Assembly: GCF_027497195.1 (NCBI RefSeq)
Contig: NZ_CP114905.1
Coordinates: 7,480,001 to 7,544,000 of the forward strand
From: Streptomyces sp. WMMC500
GTDB taxonomy: Bacteria > Actinomycetota > Actinomycetes > Streptomycetales > Streptomycetaceae
Direction: 5' to 3'
DNA: 64,000 bases
A program made the translations under genes and the position numbers. Below the pieces are notes generated by a model. The model was given only the letters and a program-made list of their open reading frames with translations, had not been told where the DNA came from and searched no databases. Of this stretch, positions 28,287 through 38,500 are shown one piece after another; position 1 is the stretch's first letter, and every line of letters starts with the position of its first letter.

Positions 28287-29372
28287 GTGCGTACCGCCCT
28301 CGTCATCGGCACCGGCCTCATCGGCACCTCCGCCGCCCTGGCGCTGACCCGCAGAGGCGTCACGGTGTATCTCCGGGACGAGGACGCCGACCAGGCCCGT
28401 ACCGCCGCCTCCCTCGGGGCCGGCACCGACCAGCCGGCCCCCGGCCCGGTGGATCTCGCCGTCGTCGCCGTGCCGCCCGCGCTCACCGGCCGCACCCTCG
28501 CCGACGCCCAGCGCCGCGGCCTGGCCCGCGGCTACCTCGACGTCGCCAGCGTCAAGGGCGGCCCCCGCCGCACCCTCCAGGAGCTGGGCGGCGACCTCAC
28601 CCGCTACATCGGCAGCCACCCGATGGCCGGCAGCGAGCGCTCCGGCCCGCTGGCCGCCACCGCGGAGCTGTTCGAGGGCCGCCCCTGGGTGCTGAGCCCG
28701 GCGGAGACCACCGACACCGAGGTGCTGAACCTGGCGCTGGAGCTGGTCGCGCTCTGCCGCGCCGTGCCCGTGGTGATGGACGCCGACGCCCACGACCGCG
28801 CGGTCGCCCTCGTCTCGCACACCCCGCAGCTCGTCTCCAGCATGGTCGCGGCCCGGCTGCGGGACGCCGAGGAGGCCGCGGTGCGGCTGTGCGGGCAGGG
28901 CATCAGGGACGTCACGCGCATCGCCGCCTCGGACCCCGCGATGTGGATCGACATCCTCTCCGCCAACCCGGGCCCGGTCGCCGAGGTGCTGGCCGAGGTC
29001 GCCGCCGACCTCGACGAGACGGTACGCGCGCTGCGCGCTCTGCAGGCCGCCGACGACGCCAAGCGCCGCAGCGGCGCGGCCGGCATCGAGGACGTGCTGC
29101 GCCGCGGCAGCGCCGGCCGCGAGCGGGTGCCGGGCAAGCACGGCGCCGCCCCCGCGGACTACGAGACCGTCACCGTGCTCATCGGCGACCGGCCGGGCGA
29201 GCTGGCCCGCATCTTCGCCGACGCCGGCGCGGCCGGGGTCAACATCGAGGACGTACGCATCGAGCACGCCACCGGCCAGCAGGCCGGGCGGGTGCAGCTC
29301 ATGGTCGAGCTGTCGGCGGCGCCCGCGCTCACCGCGGCGCTGCGCGAGCGCGGGTGGCCCCTGAGGCAGTGA
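28287..29372 (+). CDS. tyrA: prephenate dehydrogenase
   Basis: A 361-residue prephenate dehydrogenase of tyrosine biosynthesis. The Rossmann motif is at the N-terminus (VIGTGLIGTSAALAL). The catalytic His lies in YIGSHPMAGSERSG, and the helical dimer domain includes VSHTPQLVSSMVA. A C-terminal ACT domain (from about residue 290, VTVLIGDRPGELARIFADAG) suggests feedback control by an aromatic amino acid. GTG 28287 is supported by the upstream -10 hexamer. It is followed by cmk after 89 bases. Confidence 0.94.
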   Translation: MRTALVIGTGLIGTSAALALTRRGVTVYLRDEDADQARTAASLGAGTDQPAPGPVDLAVVAVPPALTGRTLADAQRRGLARGYLDVASVKGGPRRTLQELGGDLTRYIGSHPMAGSERSGPLAATAELFEGRPWVLSPAETTDTEVLNLALELVALCRAVPVVMDADAHDRAVALVSHTPQLVSSMVAARLRDAEEAAVRLCGQGIRDVTRIAASDPAMWIDILSANPGPVAEVLAEVAADLDETVRALRALQAADDAKRRSGAAGIEDVLRRGSAGRERVPGKHGAAPADYETVTVLIGDRPGELARIFADAGAAGVNIEDVRIEHATGQQAGRVQLMVELSAAPALTAALRERGWPLRQ

Positions 29373-29461
29373 CGGGGGCCCGCGCGGGTGGCAGTACCCT
29401 TGGTCCCGCACAAGTTCGGCTTTACCCCGTCGTCGACCAGAGGAAGGGTGTCGTACGCCCC

Positions 29462-30172
29462 GTGGACAGCGCCGCCAAGGCCCAGCGGGCCCCCGTGATC
29501 GTCGCCATCGACGGCCCCGCCGGCACCGGCAAGTCGAGCACGTCCCGGGCCGTCGCCGCCCGGCTGGGCCTGCGCTACCTCGACACCGGCGCCCAGTACC
29601 GGGCCGCCGCCTGGTGGATGCTGGGCAACGGCGTGGACGTGAACGACGCCGCCGCGGTCGCCGCCGCCGCCGAGAAGCCGCAGATCGTCTCCGGCACCGA
29701 CCCGGGGTCGCCCACGATCACCGTCGACGGCGCGGACGCCGCCGGCCCGATCCGTACCCGGGAGGTCACCGCCGCGGTCAGCGCCGTCAGCGCGGTGCCG
29801 GAGGTCCGGACGCGGGTGACCGCGCTGCAGCGGTCGATCGCGGCGGAGTCCGCGAAGAGCGGCGGGATCGTGGTCGAGGGCCGGGACATCGGCACGACGG
29901 TGCTGCCGGACGCGGACGTGAAGATCTTCCTCACCGCCTCCGAGGAGGTACGGGCCGCCCGCCGCAGCAACGAGCTGAAGGGCAATGGCGCCCGCCACGT
30001 GGCGGCCACGCAGGCGTCGCTGGCCCGGCGTGACGCCGCCGACGCCGGCCGCAAGGTCTCGCCGCTCGCCAAGGCCGCCGACGCCATCGAGGTGGACACG
30101 ACGGAGCTGACCCTGGAACAGGTCATCCAGTGCGTCGTGACCCTCGTCGAAGAGAAGCAGCAGGGTCGGTGA
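29462..30172 (+). CDS. cmk: cytidylate kinase
   Basis: A 236-residue CMP/dCMP kinase. P-loop DGPAGTGKSST is near residue 15, YLDTGAQYRA follows, and VEGRDIGTTVLPDADVKIF is the CMP-kinase hallmark, with the LID arginines in RRDAADAGRKVSPL. The first Met-type codon in frame that keeps the fold is GTG 29462; AGAGGAAGG upstream serves as a rather distant ribosome-binding site. It overlaps the acyltransferase gene by 4 bases; the cmk-plsC-der order is conserved. Confidence 0.95.
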   Translation: MDSAAKAQRAPVIVAIDGPAGTGKSSTSRAVAARLGLRYLDTGAQYRAAAWWMLGNGVDVNDAAAVAAAAEKPQIVSGTDPGSPTITVDGADAAGPIRTREVTAAVSAVSAVPEVRTRVTALQRSIAAESAKSGGIVVEGRDIGTTVLPDADVKIFLTASEEVRAARRSNELKGNGARHVAATQASLARRDAADAGRKVSPLAKAADAIEVDTTELTLEQVIQCVVTLVEEKQQGR

Positions 30173-30828
30173 CAGAACCGGCCGGCGCGGTGCCGGAGAC
30201 ACGGGGTGCGCTCGTCGGGCGGCGGATGTCCGCGCCCGTCATGCACGGCTACTTCAGGCCGCGGATACTCGGCGCCTGGCGGATGCCCGCGAGCGGGCCC
30301 GTCATCCTGGCCGGGAACCACTCCCACAACGTCGACGGCCCGCTGCTCATGGGCACCTCGCCGCGGCCGGTGCACTTCCTGATCAAGCAGGAGGCGTTCG
30401 TCGGGATCGTAGGCTGGTACCTGCGCACCATCGGCCAGGTGGCCATCGACCGCACCACGGTCGACCGGGCGGCGATCACCCGCGCGCTGGGGGTGCTGGA
30501 CGACGGCGGGGTGCTCGGGATCTTCCCCGAGGGCAGCAGGGGAGAGGGCGACTTCTCCTCGATCCGCGGGGGCGTCGCGTACTTCGCGGTGCGCTCCGGC
30601 GCCCCGGTGGTGCCGGTCGCGGTGCTGGGCACGGCGGAGCGGCGCAGCCGCGTGGTCAAGGCCCTGCCGCCGGTCCGCTCCCACGTGGACATCGTCTTCG
30701 GCGAGCCCTTCCAGGCCGGCTCGCCGGACGGGCGGCGTACCCGCAAGGCGATGGACGAGGCGACGCTGCGCATCCAGGACCGGCTGACCGCGCACCTGGC
30801 CGCCGCCAGGCGCGACACCGGCCGCTAG
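30169..30828 (+). CDS. 1-acylglycerol-3-phosphate O-acyltransferase (PlsC-like)
   Basis: A 219-residue PlsC/LPLAT family acyltransferase of phospholipid synthesis. The HX4D catalytic motif is NHSHNVDGP and the phosphate-binding motif is [11 protein letters not shown] membrane-associated N-terminal hydrophobic stretch is modest. GTG 30169 overlaps the cmk stop (GTGA), coupling translation. The next gene, der, starts 70 bases downstream. This three-gene order is typical for actinobacteria. Confidence 0.92.
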   Translation: MTEPAGAVPETRGALVGRRMSAPVMHGYFRPRILGAWRMPASGPVILAGNHSHNVDGPLLMGTSPRPVHFLIKQEAFVGIVGWYLRTIGQVAIDRTTVDRAAITRALGVLDDGGVLGIFPEGSRGEGDFSSIRGGVAYFAVRSGAPVVPVAVLGTAERRSRVVKALPPVRSHVDIVFGEPFQAGSPDGRRTRKAMDEATLRIQDRLTAHLAAARRDTGR

Positions 30829-30898
30829 ACCAGACTTGAGGCCGCTGCCCGGACGAACCGGGCCGTACGCGGCCGAGAACGCAAGGACGAGGAACGTG

Positions 30899-32401
30899 AT
30901 GAGCGAGACCGGCATCTCCCCGGAGCAGGGCCCGGACGGCGCGGCCCACGACGGGGGCCACGGCGACGAGCACGGGGAGCTGGGCGACGCCGAGTACGCC
31001 GAGTTCCTGGAGCTGGCCGCCGAGGAGGGCTTCGACCTCGACGAGGTCGAGGGCGACCTCGCGCGGGCCGGGCACGGCCCGCTGCCGGTGGTGGCGGTCG
31101 TCGGCCGCCCGAACGTCGGCAAGTCGACTCTGGTGAACCGCGTCATCGGCCGCCGCGAGGCCGTCGTGGAGGACCGCCCCGGCGTCACCCGCGACCGCGT
31201 GTCGTACGAGGCCGAATGGGCGGGCCGCCGCTTCAAGATGGTCGACACCGGCGGCTGGGAGCAGGACGTGCTCGGCATCCACGCCTCCGTGGCGGCGCAG
31301 GCCGAGTTCGCGGTGGAGGCCGCGGACGCCGTGGTCTTCGTCGTGGACACGCAGACGGGCGCCACGGACACCGACGAGGCCGTCGTGAAGATGCTGCGCC
31401 GGGCCGGCAAGCCGGTGGTGCTCTGCGCCAACAAGGTCGACGGGCAGTCGGGCGAGGCGGAGGCGGCGTACCTGTGGTCGCTCGGCCTCGGCGAGCCCCA
31501 CCCGGTCTCCGCGCTGCACGGCCGCGGCACCGGCGACATGCTCGACGCGGTGCTCGCCGTGCTCCCGGACGCACCCGCGCAGTCGTTCGCCGGCGGGCTC
31601 GGCGGGCCGCGCCGGGTGGCGCTCATCGGGCGGCCGAACGTCGGCAAGTCGTCCATGCTCAACAAGCTCGCCAAGGAGGACCGCGTCGTCGTGGACGACG
31701 TCGCGGGCACCACCCGGGACCCGGTGGACGAGCTGATCCAACTGGGCGGGCAGACCTGGCGCTTCGTCGACACCGCCGGCATCCGGCGGCGCGTGCACCT
31801 CCAGGAGGGCGCCGACTACTACGCCTCGCTGCGCACCGCCGCGGCGCTGGAGAAGGCGGAGGTCGCGGTCGTCCTCGTGGACGCCGGCGAGACGCTGGCC
31901 GTCCAGGACACCCGGATCATCTCGATGGCCGTCGACGCCGGCCGGGCGCTGGTCATCGCGTACAACAAGTGGGACCTGCTGGACGAGGAGCGCCGCTTCT
32001 ACCTGGAGCGCGAGATCGAGCGCGACCTCGTGCAGGTGCAGTGGGCGCCGCGGGTCAACGTCTCGGCCCGTACCGGACGGCACCTGGAGAAGCTCGTGCC
32101 GGCGCTGGAGACGGCGCTGGCGGGCTGGGAGACGCGGGTGCCCACCGGGAGGCTCAACGCCTTCCTCGGCGAACTCGTGGCCGGACAGCCGCACCCGGTG
32201 CGCGGCGGCAAGCAGCCGCGGATCCTCTTCGGCACCCAGGCGGGCACCCGGCCGCCGCGGTTCGTGCTCTTCGCCTCGGGGTTCATCGAGGCGAACTACC
32301 GGCGCTTCATCGAGCGGCGGCTGCGCGAGGAGTTCGGCTTCGAGGGCAGCCCGATCCGGATCTCGGTGCGGGTGCGGGAGAAGCGGGGCCGCAAGAAGTA
32401 G
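30899..32401 (+). CDS. der: ribosome biogenesis GTPase Der (EngA)
   Basis: A 500-residue tandem GTPase required for 50S subunit assembly. The first G domain has [23 protein letters not shown] and NKVD. The second has [25 protein letters not shown] and NKWD. The C-terminal KH-like domain ends [20 protein letters not shown]. About 55 acidic residues precede the first G domain, an actinobacterial feature. ATG 30899 (or GTG 30896) follows GAGGA at 30889-30893; an in-frame start at 30836 lacks a site. Confidence 0.96.
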   Translation: MSETGISPEQGPDGAAHDGGHGDEHGELGDAEYAEFLELAAEEGFDLDEVEGDLARAGHGPLPVVAVVGRPNVGKSTLVNRVIGRREAVVEDRPGVTRDRVSYEAEWAGRRFKMVDTGGWEQDVLGIHASVAAQAEFAVEAADAVVFVVDTQTGATDTDEAVVKMLRRAGKPVVLCANKVDGQSGEAEAAYLWSLGLGEPHPVSALHGRGTGDMLDAVLAVLPDAPAQSFAGGLGGPRRVALIGRPNVGKSSMLNKLAKEDRVVVDDVAGTTRDPVDELIQLGGQTWRFVDTAGIRRRVHLQEGADYYASLRTAAALEKAEVAVVLVDAGETLAVQDTRIISMAVDAGRALVIAYNKWDLLDEERRFYLEREIERDLVQVQWAPRVNVSARTGRHLEKLVPALETALAGWETRVPTGRLNAFLGELVAGQPHPVRGGKQPRILFGTQAGTRPPRFVLFASGFIEANYRRFIERRLREEFGFEGSPIRISVRVREKRGRKK

Positions 32402-32426
32402 CGGTCCCGGCCCCGCGCGGGTGCGT

Positions 32427-32464
32427 GTCCCGCGTACGCGCCCGGCGGGTACGCGGCACGGGAC
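32427..32464 (+). terminator. candidate hairpin terminator after der
   Basis: GTCCCG (32427-32432) pairs with CGGGAC (32459-32464); inside, CGTAC (32433-32437) pairs with GTACG (32449-32453) across a 5-base bulge. An imperfect GC-rich hairpin 26 bases after der and near the end of the convergent small gene; no U-tract. Confidence 0.35.
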
Positions 32465-32482
32465 GGCGGGTTCGCGCCCGCC

Positions 32483-32710
32483 CTAGTCCCCGGCCGCGCG
32501 GTGGCGGTGCACGTGCAGGTGTGACCGCAGGCGGCCCGTGGACGGCAGTGACGGGCGGGAGTTCATGATGGCGTCGAAGCGGAGCTGCTCCTCGCCGGAC
32601 CGGTCCCCGGGCAGCGCCCGGAAGAGCCGGCGGTACTCGGCGAACAGGGCGTCGTAGATCGGCGTCCCCGAGGTGCCGGCGGCCGCGCGGGGCTCGTGGG
32701 CGGGGCGCAT
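32483..32710 (-). CDS. small conserved hypothetical protein
   Basis: A 75-residue protein with an ordered centre (TPIYDALFAEYRRLFRALPG then EEQLRFDAIM) and a His/Arg-rich tail (HLHVHRHRAAGD). Comparable short proteins are common in Streptomyces; the function is unknown. The start could be ATG 32710 or an in-frame GTG at about 32722; no clear ribosome-binding site precedes either. It converges with der, and a 14-bp palindrome lies 23 bases upstream of its start. Confidence 0.65.
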   Translation of the reverse strand: MRPAHEPRAAAGTSGTPIYDALFAEYRRLFRALPGDRSGEEQLRFDAIMNSRPSLPSTGRLRSHLHVHRHRAAGD

Positions 32711-32732
32711 GCCGGGAATCACGTGGTATCGG

Positions 32733-32746
32733 TGCACACTTGTGCA
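32733..32746 (-). promoter_or_regulatory. palindromic candidate operator
   Basis: TGCACA-CT-TGTGCA, two perfect 6-bp arms, 23 bases upstream of the small gene at 32710. It may be an operator for that gene. A related half (ACTTGTGCACA) occurs upstream of the protease gene near 49941. Confidence 0.3.
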
Positions 32747-32820
32747 ACGAAGGCGCGGCACGCGGGGATACGGGTGCGCGTTGCTCCGATCAGGTACCGG
32801 TGCCCCGGCGGGGGCGGGGA

Positions 32821-33804
32821 TCAGGTTCCGGTGAGGGGCATCGTCGCGCCGACGAGGAGCCCGCGCCCGGCGGCCTGCGCCAGCGCCTCGCCGAGCAGGT
32901 CCTCGCGCGGCTGCCGCCCGATCGCGCCGACGGGCGCGGCGTACACCAGCACTTCCTGCTCCTTGGCCGCGGTGGCCCGCCAGCCGTCGGACACGTGCAG
33001 CGGCTGGTGCGCCCGCCACCAGGCGGTCGGCGGCTGACCGGCGGTGCCGGGCTGCATCACGGCGTGCAGGTGACCGGCGACGAGCAGCACGGACCAACCG
33101 GTCGCCGGCGCCGGGGGCTTGACCATGTCCATCACGGGCAGGAAGCCGCTCTCGATGAGCAGCGGCAGGAAGTCGTCGCCGGGGCCCTCGGAGCCGGGCC
33201 GGACGACGGGCGCGGTGGGCTCGACGACCAGCGCGGGCCGCGCGTCCTCGCCGCACATCACCAGCCCGCAGGTGACGCCGAGCACCGCCTGCGCCTCGCC
33301 CGGGTCGCCGCCGGTGTCCGCCGCGGGAGCGGGGGCGGAGGCGGCGGCCGGTGCGGCGTGCTGCGCGGGTGCCGCGGAGGGTACGACCGCGGCCGGGGAA
33401 GCGGGGGCGCCGGCGGAGACGTGGGGCTGCGGCGCCGGGAAGGCCGCGGGCGCGAGGGCGGCGGCGGCCACGTGCGGTGCCACGGGGGCGGGTGCGGCGG
33501 CCGGGGACGGGGCCCGCTCCGGTCCTTCGTCGGCGGTGATCGAGCGCACGGCGCCCTGCAGTTGGTCCTCGGAGACCGGGACGACCTGCGAGGGGATGCA
33601 GGTGGCGTGGGCGAAGGCGAGCACCGCGGTCTCCTCGCCGACGAAGAGCACGGTGCTCGTCCGCTCCTGCGCGGAGTCGCCGGGGGCGCGGCAGGAGGTG
33701 CAGTCGTACGCGCCGGGGGCGGACTCGCCGGCGGCGAGCCGGTCCGCCTCCTCGTCGCCGATCTCGGCGCGTACGGCGTCGCTCACTTCGAGCATGCGGG
33801 GCAC
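32821..33804 (-). CDS. conserved hypothetical protein with CxxC motif
   Basis: A 327-residue protein of unknown function. The N-terminal part (1-110) looks folded and includes YDCTSCRAPGD, a possible metal or thiol site. A Pro/Ala-rich linker covers about 105-190. The C-terminal domain starts near VLGVTCGLVMCGEDARPALV and includes WSVLLVAGHLHAVM. GTG 33804 is chosen because GAGGAG (33811-33816, minus strand) lies 6 bases upstream; an ATG 11 codons earlier has no such site. The gene is divergent from the Rpf-like gene across 388 bases. Confidence 0.72.
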   Translation of the reverse strand: MPRMLEVSDAVRAEIGDEEADRLAAGESAPGAYDCTSCRAPGDSAQERTSTVLFVGEETAVLAFAHATCIPSQVVPVSEDQLQGAVRSITADEGPERAPSPAAAPAPVAPHVAAAALAPAAFPAPQPHVSAGAPASPAAVVPSAAPAQHAAPAAASAPAPAADTGGDPGEAQAVLGVTCGLVMCGEDARPALVVEPTAPVVRPGSEGPGDDFLPLLIESGFLPVMDMVKPPAPATGWSVLLVAGHLHAVMQPGTAGQPPTAWWRAHQPLHVSDGWRATAAKEQEVLVYAAPVGAIGRQPREDLLGEALAQAAGRGLLVGATMPLTGT

Positions 33805-33916
33805 GAGTCGCTCCTCGGTGTCGTGGTGCCTGTTCATCTGGGCACAACGGGCGACCTGTGTGCGGAGTCACGCCCCCGGCGTCGATTGCCGGAACGGGGT
33901 GTACGGACCGTAGGGA

Positions 33917-33946
33917 GTTGACCGGAAATTCTCACTGTGAGTCAAC
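33917..33946 (+). promoter_or_regulatory. nested inverted repeat, candidate operator
   Basis: GTTGAC (33917-33922) and GTCAAC (33941-33946) are inverted copies flanking CTCAC-T-GTGAG (33931-33941). It lies about 113 bases upstream of the minus-strand gene start. Regulator unknown. Confidence 0.35.
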
Positions 33947-34101
33947 TGATGTGCGAATCACGGTCGTTGGTGCCGTGAGGCGAGCCACAGCTCGACCGAA
34001 GATTTGCCAGACAAAGCCTGATTTGACCGGCGCGGCACCCTGTCCGGTATTGATCGATACCCACGGTAACCGGCAACTGGCCTCGAATGACGGGGTCTTG
34101 G

Positions 34102-34885
<784 letters not shown>

Positions 34886-34892
34886 CCGGCCC

Positions 34893-35564
34893 TCAGCGGG
34901 CCGCCGTGCGCCACGGCGGCCCCACTTCGGCGGGCTCGCCGCTGAACACCACGTTGCCGCGACGGAGTTCGTGCACCACCGTCGCCGCGGCCGCAAGGCC
35001 GGGCGGCAGACTCTGCTCCGCGACGACGACGGTGGCGGCGAGCCCGCCGAGCAGTTCGTGCGTACGGGCCGCCACCGCGGCCGACATCCCCTGGCCCGGC
35101 TCGTCGAGCAGGACGAGCCGGGCGGGGGACAGCAGCGCGCGGGAGACGGCCAGCATCCGCTGCTCGCCGCCCGAGAGCGTGCCCGCGCGGTGCGTCAGCA
35201 GCCGCGCCAGTTCCGGATACGCGGCCAGCGCGGGGCCGGTGTCGCCGTCGCGGGCGGCGAGCCGCAGGTTCTCCGCCACGGTCAGCGAGCCGAACACCGC
35301 GCGCACCTCCGGAGTCAGCGACAGCCCGCGGCGGGCACGGGCGTACGCGGGCATCCGCGTGACGTCCTCCCCGCGCCACACCACGCGCCCCGCGGCCAGC
35401 GGCACGGTCCCGGCGAGGGCGCGCAGCGCGGTCGTCCGGCCGGAGCCGTTGCGGCCCAGCAGCACCGTGAGCCGGCCGGCGGGCACGGGGAGGTCGACGC
35501 CGTGCATGGCCTCCAGCGGGCCGTAGCGGACGCGGGCGCGGTGCAGCGCGATCTCGACGCTCAC
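34893..35564 (-). CDS. livF: LivF-like branched-chain amino acid ABC ATPase, Walker A Lys replaced by Arg
   Basis: A 223-residue ABC ATPase of the LivF type. Its Walker A reads GRNGSGRTT, with Arg in place of the invariant Lys, confirmed in the DNA around 35436-35462. The signature TLSGGEQRM, Walker B LVLLDEP and the VVVAEQ segment are intact. Such a substitution usually abolishes or weakens ATP hydrolysis, so the partner LivG domain may do most of the work, although its own signature is also unusual. The GTG start at 35564 overlaps the stop of the LivHMG fusion by 4 bases, the last gene of that operon. Confidence 0.9.
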   Translation of the reverse strand: MSVEIALHRARVRYGPLEAMHGVDLPVPAGRLTVLLGRNGSGRTTALRALAGTVPLAAGRVVWRGEDVTRMPAYARARRGLSLTPEVRAVFGSLTVAENLRLAARDGDTGPALAAYPELARLLTHRAGTLSGGEQRMLAVSRALLSPARLVLLDEPGQGMSAAVAARTHELLGGLAATVVVAEQSLPPGLAAAATVVHELRRGNVVFSGEPAEVGPPWRTAAR

Positions 35565-38500
35565 GGCGCCTCCGCGGCTGCCGTGCCCGTCGCCGCGAGC
35601 ACGTGGGCGGCGGTGCCGGAGGCGACGATGCGGCCGGCGGCCATCGCGTAGACGGTGTCGGCGAGTTCGCCGACGAGTTCGAGGTCGTGCTCGACCACGA
35701 GCAGGGCCGTGCCGTCGGCGGCGAGCGCACGCAGGACGCGGACGAGCGCGGCGGTTTCGGCGAGGTCGAGGCCGGCGGCGGGCTCGTCGAGCAGCAGCAC
35801 GCGGGGGCCGCCGGCGAGGGCGCGGCCGAGTTCGACCCGGCGGAGGACGCCGGTGGGCAGGTCCTCGGCCGGCGCGTCGCGCAGCGGCCCGTCGAGGCCG
35901 AGGAGCCGCAGCACGGGGTCGGTGGCCGCGGGGTCGCGGACGCGGCCCTGCTCGGCGCCGACGCCGACGTTCTCGGCGACGGTGAGGGTGGGGAAGACGG
36001 CGGGCTGCTGAAACGTCCGCGCCAGCCCGAGCCGGTTGCGCGCGTGCGCGCTGCGCCGGGTCACGTCCCGCCCGTCGAGCACGACCCGCCCGGCCCGCGG
36101 CCTGAGGGTCCCGGCGAGACAGTGGAACAGGGTGGACTTCCCGGCCCCGTTGGGCCCGACGAGGGCGGTGACCTGCCCGGCGGCGACCCGGAGGTCGACG
36201 CCGGAGAGCACGGAGAAGTCCCCGTACGAAACGGAGACGCCGCGCGCGACGAGCGGATCGCCTGCGGCGGGCACCGCGGACGGCCGCGCCCGGCGCGCAC
36301 CGCGGGGCGGCCTGCGGCCGGCGGCGCGGGGGTCGGTGGCGGACCGGTTGCCGGTATGCGGTGGTGGTGGTGGTGCGGCTTCGGCGGCGGGGGGTGCGGG
36401 TGCGTGTGGGCGGTCAGGGTTGCGTGCGTGGTCCGGGTCTTCGTGGGTCGGCCTGCGGCCGGCGGCGGGGGTGTCCGGGGTGGAGTGGGCGTCGGTATGC
36501 GGCGGATGTGCGGCTTGGTCGGTGGGGGGCGCGGGTGCGTCGCGGCGGTCAGGGGTGCGTGCGTGGTCCGGCTCTCCGCGGGTCGGCCTGCGGCCGGCGG
36601 CGCGGGTGTCCGGGTCGGTCTGGGTGCCGGTGTGCGCCGGTGGCGCGGGCGCGTCGCGGCGGTCAGGGTTGCGTGCGTGGTCCGGGTCTCCGCGGGTCGG
36701 CCTGCGGCCGGCGGCGCGGGTGTCCGGGTCGGTCTGGGTGCCGGTGTGCGCCGGTGGCGCGGGCGCGTCGCGGCGGTCAGGGTTGCGTGCGGCGTCCGGG
36801 TCTCCGCTGGCCGGCCTGCGGCCGGCGGCCCGGACGTCCGAGTCGGGCTCGGCACCGCCGACCCGTTGCGGTGCTTCGCCCGTGCTCGGCTCGGGCGTGT
36901 TCGGCACGGCGCTCGTCGGCCCCCGGCCGGGGGCCCGTGCGCCTTCGGCGCCGGACCGGCCGACGGGCGAGGGCCGCGCGGCTTCGCCCGCGGCCGGGCC
37001 GGGCGTGTCCCTTCCCCCGGGGTCCTCCGCGGCCCCCGCGGTCGCCCTGGAAGCCAGCTCGGCGGTGGCGTCCCTCGGCCACAGGGCTTCCGCCGGGCCG
37101 GGCTCCGCCGTGCCTTCCGCGCCGCTCTTTCCGCGCCTCGCCGCAGGCGCCGGGCTGTCCGTGTCCTGCGCCGGCCGGGGCCCGGCGACCGTGCGTGCCA
37201 GGAGCGGCCCGGTTCCGGCCGCCCCCGCCGGAGGCGCCACGCGTGTCGTCCCGACCGCCCGGGGCGCTTGTGCCAGGTGCGTGCGCAGCCGCAGGCCCCG
37301 CGGTGTCAGGCCCGGCCGCCGGAGGCGGCGGGACGCCGCGCGGTGGAGGGCCTCGTACAGGCCGCCCGGGAAGCGGCCCAGCAGGACCGCCAGGACGCCG
37401 ATGACCGCCGCCGCCATCCCGCCGCGGGTGCCCGCGTCCAGCCCCACCAGCAGCGCCGACGCCAGCAGCGCGCCCAGCATGCTGTCCGCGCCGACCACGA
37501 CCACCGCCGCGAACCACAGCAGACTCCGCACCGGGTCGAAGGCGTTGGGGTCGAAGGCGCGGGCGCCCATGGCCAGCATGCCGCCGCCCAGGGCCGCCAG
37601 GGCGGCGCCCGCCGCGAAGGCGGCGACCTTCAGCGACGGCACCGGCACCCCCGCCGCCGCGGCGCCCGACTCGTGGTCCCGCATCGCCGCCAGCGCGCGG
37701 CCCGGGCGCCCCCGGCGCAGGGCGTGGGCCGCCGTCAGCGCGCCGGCGAGCAGCACGAGTTCGAGGACGTAGAACGCCCGGTCCCCGGTGAAGCCCGCGG
37801 GGCGGCCCAGCGTCAGGCCCGAGGTCGCGTACGGCTGCGCGAAGACGAAGCGGCTCACCGCCACCCCCACCGCCAGCGTGACCAGCGCCAGCGCCAGGCC
37901 CTGCCGGCGGATCGCCGGGTACCCCGTGAGCAGCCCCAGCGGCGCCACCAGCAGCACCGCGACGCCGAGCGCCACCAGCTCCGGCAGCTCGGGCAGCCCC
38001 GGGAACCGCCCCGCCGCCAGCAGCGCCGTGAACAGTGCTCCCAGCCCGGCGTACGCCGCCTGCCCCAGCGAGACCTGGCCGCCGCGCCCCGTGACGACCA
38101 CCAGCGACAGCAGCACCACCGCCAGCGCCGGCACCTGGACCGACGTGGTCAGGTCGGAGCCCGCGAAGCCCAGCGGCAGCAGGAACAGCACCCCGGCGAC
38201 CAGCCACGTCCGCCCGTCGCCGGCCGCCGAGTCCAGCGTGTCGGCCGGTACCCGCAGGAAGCCGTCGCCGGAGCCCGTCCAGAGCCGCGGCAGGGCCAGC
38301 GCCGCCACCAGCAGCAGCACCGCGAAGAGGTTCGCGCCCAGCGCCTGCACCAACTGCTCGCCCCAGCCCCCCGGATGGAGCCGGGTCAACTGCGCCTGGC
38401 CCACGCCGACCGCCAGCGCCACCGCCACGACCGCCGGCAGGCTCCGCAGCCCGGCCGCGACCGCGACCCCGATGACGGCCATCACCAGCAGCGGCAGCCC

